Below, piece by piece: positions 59,643 through 64,000 of a stretch of 64,000 bases of DNA. The notes under the pieces were generated by a model. The model worked only from the letters and a program-made list of their open reading frames with translations. It searched no databases and was not told the DNA's origin. The DNA comes from Haloterrigena turkmenica DSM 5511 (lineage in GTDB: Archaea > Halobacteriota > Halobacteria > Halobacteriales > Natrialbaceae). The stretch is from contig NC_013743.1 of the NCBI RefSeq assembly GCF_000025325.1, positions 496,001 to 560,000 of the forward strand, read 5' to 3'. How positions within the stretch are numbered: position 1 is the stretch's first letter; each line of letters opens with the position of its first letter. The position numbers and the translations under genes are program-made.

Positions 59643-60596
59643 ATGAGCTGGACTGCCGCCGATATCCCCGATCAGCAGGGTCGAACGGTCGTCATCACGG
59701 GTGCCAACAGCGGTATCGGTCTCGAGGCGACGCGCGAACTCGCGCGCAACGGTGCGACGGTGATCATGGCCTGCCGGAGCGCGGCGCGGGGCGCGGAGGC
59801 CGTCAGCGATATCCGCTCGGACGTTCCCGACGCCGACCTCCGCGTCGAGGAGTGCGACCTCGCGGACCTCGAGTCGGTCCGGTCGTTCGCCGACCGCCTC
59901 GACGGCGAGGACCTCGACGTGTTGATCAACAACGCCGGCGTCATGGCGATCCCCCGCTCGGAGACCGAAGACGGGTTCGAGACCCAGTTCGGCGTCAACC
60001 ATCTCGGTCACTTCGCGCTGACGGGACTGCTGCTCGAGAACCTGGGACTGAACGAGGACGGCGACTCCCGGATCGTCACCGTCTCGAGCGGCGTCCACGA
60101 GAGCGGCGCGATCGACTTCGACGACCTCCAGGGCGAGGCGTCCTACGACGAGTGGGACGCTTACGCCCAGTCGAAACTGGCCAACGTGCTGTTCGCCTAC
60201 GAACTCGAGCGCCGGCTGCTGACGGCGGACGCGAACGTGAAGAGCAACGCGGTCCACCCGGGCTACGCGAACACGCGCTTGCAGTTCCGCGGCCCCGAAC
60301 AGCGCGGTAGCCGGATCCGGAAGGCGGCGATGAAGGTGATGAACACCGTCCTCGCGCAGTCGGCCGAGATGGGCGCGCTGCCGACGCTGTACGCCGCGAC
60401 CGCGCCCGAGGCCGAGGGCGGCGCCTACTACGGTCCCGGCGGACTCATGAACATGCGCGGCACGCCCGAGCGCCAGGCCTCCTCGGAGCGCTCCTACGAC
60501 GAGGAGACGGCGCGCCGACTGTGGGACGTCTCGAGCGACCTGACCGGCGTGACCTACGACCGGCTGCCCGAACCGGCGCAGCCGGTGGAACGGTAG
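59643..60596 (+). CDS. SDR-family oxidoreductase (retinol-dehydrogenase-like)
   Basis: The 317-residue enzyme has TGANSGIG (NADP-binding), NNAG (LINNAGVMAIPRSE), catalytic Ser in VSSGVHESG and YAQSK, plus the VHPGYANT end-loop. The FGVNHLGHFALTGLLL segment places it with the extended WWOX/retinol-dehydrogenase group. Substrate unknown. Confidence 0.94.
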   Translation: MSWTAADIPDQQGRTVVITGANSGIGLEATRELARNGATVIMACRSAARGAEAVSDIRSDVPDADLRVEECDLADLESVRSFADRLDGEDLDVLINNAGVMAIPRSETEDGFETQFGVNHLGHFALTGLLLENLGLNEDGDSRIVTVSSGVHESGAIDFDDLQGEASYDEWDAYAQSKLANVLFAYELERRLLTADANVKSNAVHPGYANTRLQFRGPEQRGSRIRKAAMKVMNTVLAQSAEMGALPTLYAATAPEAEGGAYYGPGGLMNMRGTPERQASSERSYDEETARRLWDVSSDLTGVTYDRLPEPAQPVER

Positions 60597-60730
60597 CCCG
60601 CGTCTACCTCGGCTACCGACACGCGCCGATCGCCCGTAACGGACCCGACCCGTTCGGAACGTGTTCGGCGGACAGTGCCAGCAGCACTCTTAGATACGCC
60701 TGATTCGAACCCCGAATGTGAGTAACACTC

Positions 60731-61315
60731 ATGAGAAACGATAACGACAGGTCACTCGTTTCGCGTACCATCGAGGGGGTGGAGACGCTAGTCAGCACGG
60801 AATCCGGTGAGATCTTCGTCGACGTCCCCGCGGCGAACGCCCGCTACGTCCGCGTCGAGGAGGGCGATACGATTCAGGAAGGCGATATCCGCTCGCGGTC
60901 GGCGGACGAACTCGCGTCCGAATCGCTGCGGAAGTGGAGGGTAGAGTCGATCGGACCGGAGACGATCATCGGAACGGATCGGGAAACGGACGAGCGACGC
61001 GAATGGGATCGCGAGGAACTCGAACAAAAGCTCGCGATCGGGTCGCTCAGCACGAGCCTCAGCGGGTTCGAGCGAGCGACGGTTAGCGGAACGGCGGACG
61101 CATCGAACGGGGAACCCGTCACCGTGACCGTGTACGGAAACGATAGTCGAAAGTTCACACAGACGTACCGCCCCGTCGATGATACCGACCGCGACGAGCG
61201 CCGTCTCGAACTGGCGACCGCTGACGAGCGTGTCGAGGCCTTCGACGACGACCTCCGCGAGCGGTTCGATAGCACGGTCGCGCTCGCACTGCGAAACGAA
61301 GGGTACGCGGTCTGA
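60731..61315 (+). CDS. Hypothetical protein, unknown function
   Basis: I do not recognise this 194-residue acidic protein. It starts MRNDNDRSLVSRTIEGVETL and contains a beta-strand region in the middle (SGFERATVSGTADA, PVTVTVYGNDSRKFTQTYRP), so it is probably a real folded protein. There are no cysteines, no membrane helices and no signal peptide. It stands alone between the SDR gene and the ferredoxin gene. Confidence 0.7.
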   Translation: MRNDNDRSLVSRTIEGVETLVSTESGEIFVDVPAANARYVRVEEGDTIQEGDIRSRSADELASESLRKWRVESIGPETIIGTDRETDERREWDREELEQKLAIGSLSTSLSGFERATVSGTADASNGEPVTVTVYGNDSRKFTQTYRPVDDTDRDERRLELATADERVEAFDDDLRERFDSTVALALRNEGYAV

Positions 61316-61420
61316 CCGACGAACGGCCGGTTCCGCGGCGTTCGAATCGCCGCGCGGTCTCGTCGCGTCCCGGTCGCGGTAACCGTAACGCGAAAGGTCG
61401 CACGGACTAACTCCTACCTA

Positions 61421-61759
61421 ATGAGCGACGACGGTATCCAGCGCGCGAGCGACGTCGGCTCGTCGGACGCCCCGCCGGTCGAGGAAAAGCCCTACAAGAT
61501 CGTTTTCGAGGCCAACAAGTGCTTCGGCGCGGGCAAGTGCGCCGAGGTCAGCGACAACTGGGAGATGTCCCTCGCCTCGGGGATGGCCCAACCGAACGAG
61601 TACTTCTTCGGCGAGGAGGACCTCGAGCACAACGTCCGCGCGGCGGAGATCTGTCCGGCCAAGAAGGACGACGGCTGCATCCACGTCGTCGACCGCCGGA
61701 CCGACGAGGAGATCGCGCCGGACCCCCACGGCGACGGGACGCTGAGCGTCGACTGGTAG
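61421..61759 (+). CDS. Ferredoxin, probably single-cluster (3Fe-4S/4Fe-4S type)
   Basis: The 112-residue protein has C-F-G-A-G-K-C near residue 31 and CPAKKDDGC near 78. This layout resembles single-cluster ferredoxins of the cytochrome-P450 redox-partner type, but with an unusual spaced C-terminal cysteine. It should pass single electrons in the cytoplasm. The acidic ends fit haloarchaea. The cluster type is inferred from cysteine spacing only. Confidence 0.8.
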   Translation: MSDDGIQRASDVGSSDAPPVEEKPYKIVFEANKCFGAGKCAEVSDNWEMSLASGMAQPNEYFFGEEDLEHNVRAAEICPAKKDDGCIHVVDRRTDEEIAPDPHGDGTLSVDW

Positions 61760-61863
61760 CGACTCGAGCGGGACTTCCTCGGTCCGCTCGCTCACTCCGT
61801 TCGCTCGCGGTACACATCGAAACGCACATCCCACCGCGCGGACAACGATCGATTGCTTTCTGT

Positions 61864-61947
61864 GCGAGGGTAGCCAAGCAGGCCAACGGCGGTGGGCTTA
61901 AGACCCGCTCCCGTAGGGGTCCTTGGGTTCAAATCCCAACCCTCGCA
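61864..61947 (+). tRNA. tRNA-Leu (TAA anticodon)
   Basis: An 84-base class II tRNA with acceptor GCGAGGG/CCCTCGC, anticodon arm GTGGG-CTTAAGA-CCCGC (anticodon TAA), a variable arm and T arm TTGGG-TTCAAAT-CCCAA. CCA is not encoded. Its last 22 bases plus one recur 115 bp downstream with one change. Confidence 0.95.
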
Positions 61948-62063
61948 TGTCGCCGCGAACACCCCGTGAGCGGCGACTGCGTTCTTGGATTTGAATTACG
62001 CAAGACGCAGCGCGAACGGAGTGAGCGATCGTCTTGCGGTGGTTCGAATCCCAACCCTCGCAT
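61926..62063 (+). mobile_element. Mini-element behind tRNA-Leu bounded by copies of the tRNA 3' end
   Basis: The tRNA 3' end (61926-61948) recurs at 62041-62063 with one base change. Inside are GCGAACACC, GTGAGCGG, an inverted T-arm-like GGATTTGAA, GACGCAGCGC and CGTCTTGCGGT right before the second copy, in the same order as behind tRNA-Ile. A degraded further unit follows to about 62145: GCGAACGC, GGGATTCGAAC, then AACCCTCGC. Confidence 0.6.
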
Positions 62064-62329
62064 ACCGACTCGAGCGACAGTGAGAGTCGTGTCTGCGAAC
62101 GCGGGATTCGAACGAGACGAGTCGAAGCGTCCGAGCGAACCCTCGCCTTTCTGTCGGACTGTACCGCGATCGCCAGCGGTCGGACGGGGGCAGTAATCAA
62201 TCTCTCCACATGTAGTGTTCGATACCGACAGCGCAGTAGCGTAATGGCAACCGCAGTATACGCAAGTGCCAATTGCTTTAGGAAGAGGTGCTTTCCGGGT
62301 CGGTGTTCTTGCTCAAGGTAGGCATCGTT

Positions 62330-62689
62330 ATGAAACAAACAGAGGCATTCCGCGTTCTCGCGAGCGCCGACCGTCAGCTCGTCCTCCACGAGCTACTGGA
62401 ACACGACGGGGCGGCCGATATCGACGAAATCTCTCAGCAGGTGGCCGCTCGGCGACACCGCCTCTCGTCCGGTAAGATCGACGACGGGATGATCGAGCGC
62501 GCACACGTCCGGCTCGTCCACGCTCACTTCCCGCATCTCCAGGCGCGAAATCTGATCGATATCGACTGGGACGACGAAGCAGTCGTGTTGACCGACGACG
62601 AGTGCGTCGACCAGCTCCTCAAGGCCGCCGAAGAGTTAGAGAGCTGGCCGCCGACGGATCTGCTCGAACGGCCGTCGCGCAGCCGTTGA
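62330..62689 (+). CDS. Small winged-helix protein (DUF7344-like)
   Basis: The 119-residue protein has an N-terminal helix-turn-helix (FRVLASADRQLVLHELLEHD, then DIDEISQQVAARRHR) and a second part starting VRLVHAHFPHLQARNLIDID. This is the form of the many small haloarchaeal winged-helix regulators grouped as DUF7344. ATG 62330 is chosen since the residues before it are hydrophobic and not family-like. Targets are unknown. Confidence 0.85.
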   Translation: MKQTEAFRVLASADRQLVLHELLEHDGAADIDEISQQVAARRHRLSSGKIDDGMIERAHVRLVHAHFPHLQARNLIDIDWDDEAVVLTDDECVDQLLKAAEELESWPPTDLLERPSRSR

Positions 62690-62773
62690 GAGGGTTTCGA
62701 GACAGCCAGGAATAGCGGACCGTACTGGTTCCCTGAGAGTTGCAATTTTATCCTTGCAGCCGCATGCTCAGGT

Positions 62774-63241
62774 ATGGCGTCTGTAGACGAGGCGGACGAA
62801 ACCGATCTGGGGGAGGCGATCGATATTCTGTTAGTCGAGCCGAACCCCGGCGACACCCGTCTCTTCGAGGAAAACTTTCGCGACGCGAAGCTCATGAACG
62901 CCGTCCACGCCGTCACCGACGGTAAGGAGGCGCTCGACTTTCTCCATCAGCGGGGCGCGTACGGCGACGCGCCGCAACCGGATCTGATCCTGCTCGAGCC
63001 CCAGCTCCCGGGAACCAGCGGGATGGAGGTGCTCTCCGAACTGAAAAACGAGCCACCGCTGGACGAGATCCGCGTCATCGTGCTCACGAGTTCGGAGATG
63101 GGCGAGGAGATCGTCCGCTCCCACGGCCTCGAAGCCGACGAGTACATCCGCAAGCCCGTCGAGACCGAGGAGTTCATCGACTTCGTCCGGGAGGTCGAGG
63201 ACTTCTGGTTCGCGATCGTCAAAAACGAGTCCGACGACTGA
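62774..63241 (+). CDS. Receiver-domain protein lacking the phospho-aspartate
   Basis: The 155-residue protein is a receiver domain related to the one at 53662. The pocket reads LLVEPNPGD (Asp replaced by Pro after Glu) and the phospho-acceptor position reads DLILLEPQLPG (Asp to Glu). Thr (VIVLTSSE) and Lys (YIRKPVE) are kept. It therefore probably cannot be phosphorylated in the usual way and may be a constitutive or ligand-controlled pseudo-receiver. No output domain is fused. Confidence 0.92.
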   Translation: MASVDEADETDLGEAIDILLVEPNPGDTRLFEENFRDAKLMNAVHAVTDGKEALDFLHQRGAYGDAPQPDLILLEPQLPGTSGMEVLSELKNEPPLDEIRVIVLTSSEMGEEIVRSHGLEADEYIRKPVETEEFIDFVREVEDFWFAIVKNESDD

Positions 63242-63255
63242 GCGGACCGGGCCGC

Positions 63256-64000
63256 TTAGAAGGGGTACTCCCGCCGTTCGCGCTGGACGGAGACAACTTT
63301 CGTCGTCGTCAGTTCCTCGAGGATCGCCTCGCCGTTGTACCGGCCCATGCCGGACTGTTTCATTCCGCCGAAGGGGACGTGGGGTTCGTCGTTGATCGGC
63401 TGATCGTTGATGTGGATCATGCCGGTGTCGATCCCGTCGGCGATCGTCCGCGCCTGCTCGAGATCCTCGCTGTGGACCGACCCCGACAGGCCGTGGATCG
63501 TGTCGTTGGCCAGTTCGATCGCCTCCTCGTCGCTCGAGTAAGGGATCACGGGCGCGACGGGGCCGAAGTGTTCGTTCGCCGCGGCGGCCATGTCGTTGTC
63601 TGCGTCGGAGAGGACCGTGGGTTCGACGACCAGCCCGTCGGCCTCGCCGCCGGTCTCGAGGGTCGCGCCCTCGTCGACCGACGTCTCGACGTACTCGAGG
63701 ATCTGATCGCGCTGGCTCTCGTCGATGATCGGGCCGATGATCGTGTCGTCGTCGCGCGGATCGCCGGTCGGGAGGTTCGATGCGCGATCGGTGAGCATCC
63801 CGACGTAGTCGTCGTAGACGCTCTCGTGGACGAGGTGGCGGTTGATCGAGATACACGCCTGTCCCTGGTGGAGGAACGAGCCGAAGACACCGCCGTCGAC
63901 CGCGCGCTCGACGTCGGCCCCGTCGGTGACGACGTGGACGTTGTTGCCGCCCAGTTCCAGCGCCGGGAGCGCGCAGTTTTGCGCCGCGTTCGCGGCGACG
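63256..64000 (-). CDS. Aldehyde dehydrogenase, 5' part outside the window
   Basis: The visible C-terminal ~247 residues include catalytic Glu in ALELGGNN, Cys in QGQACISIN and the conserved PFGGMKQSGMGRYNG. The frame stays open to the window edge, so the first methionine visible inside (near 63798) is not the start. NAD-dependent oxidation of an aldehyde is certain at family level; the substrate is not known. It is convergent with the pseudo-receiver gene, 14 bp apart. Confidence 0.93.
   Translation of the reverse strand, partial: VAANAAQNCALPALELGGNNVHVVTDGADVERAVDGGVFGSFLHQGQACISINRHLVHESVYDDYVGMLTDRASNLPTGDPRDDDTIIGPIIDESQRDQILEYVETSVDEGATLETGGEADGLVVEPTVLSDADNDMAAAANEHFGPVAPVIPYSSDEEAIELANDTIHGLSGSVHSEDLEQARTIADGIDTGMIHINDQPINDEPHVPFGGMKQSGMGRYNGEAILEELTTTKVVSVQRERREYPF

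Overview
The window is a piece of the main chromosome of an extremely halophilic archaeon (class Halobacteria, probably a Natrialbales member near Natrinema/Haloterrigena; the genus is an inference, since no database search was possible). The signs are high GC, strongly acidic proteins, archaeal TFB, Orc1/Cdc6 and RNA polymerase epsilon genes, TTTAAG/TTATA-type promoters, many apparently leaderless genes, and an archaeal rrn operon of the form 16S-tRNA-Ala-23S-5S.

Layout. Positions 1-16 kb are core housekeeping: a GNAT enzyme, tRNA-Gly, TFB, a KaiC-like ATPase, NAD kinase, a DsbA-family protein, RNA polymerase epsilon, a nucleotidyltransferase, MptA, a TrmB regulator, a DUF255 thioredoxin protein and FxsA. 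A five-copy 25-bp repeat lies at 9.1-10.9 kb. Positions 16-23 kb hold tRNA-Ile with a small element that duplicates its 3' end, then the rRNA operon with both processing stems, a tRNA-like element before 5S and a decayed second tRNA-like/5S unit after it. Positions 23-29.5 kb are a proline-use cluster: symporter with a 48-aa accessory protein, proline dehydrogenase, Bat-type regulator, and an aldehyde/P5C dehydrogenase whose stop overlaps a 32-aa zinc-finger microprotein. Positions 29.8-36.6 kb hold two IclR regulators and fatty-acid beta-oxidation genes (two acyl-CoA dehydrogenases, 3-hydroxyacyl-CoA dehydrogenase, a wrecked enoyl-CoA hydratase). Positions 36.6-41.2 kb are an AT-richer stretch followed by surface-glycan genes (flippase, GNAT, polysaccharide deacetylase).

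Positions 41.7-47.6 kb hold a giant D-lactate dehydrogenase-type oxidoreductase and a replication origin. Two long inverted origin-recognition boxes lie upstream of orc1/cdc6, and about a dozen short same-direction boxes lie downstream of it. Positions 47.7-64 kb hold a siroheme decarboxylase, a second winged-helix/GNAT enzyme, a TrpD2-like protein, two SDR enzymes, an aspartoacylase-family protein, a response regulator, cyclophilin, a nine-PAS histidine kinase, a ferredoxin, tRNA-Leu with the same kind of 3'-end-duplicating element, a receiver protein lacking its phospho-aspartate, and a truncated aldehyde dehydrogenase.

The observations I rate highest are the matching mini-elements behind tRNA-Ile and tRNA-Leu, the one-sided origin-box array behind orc1/cdc6, the receiver with an Asp-to-Glu change, and the 25-bp repeat family with promoter-like TTTAAGTG cores.
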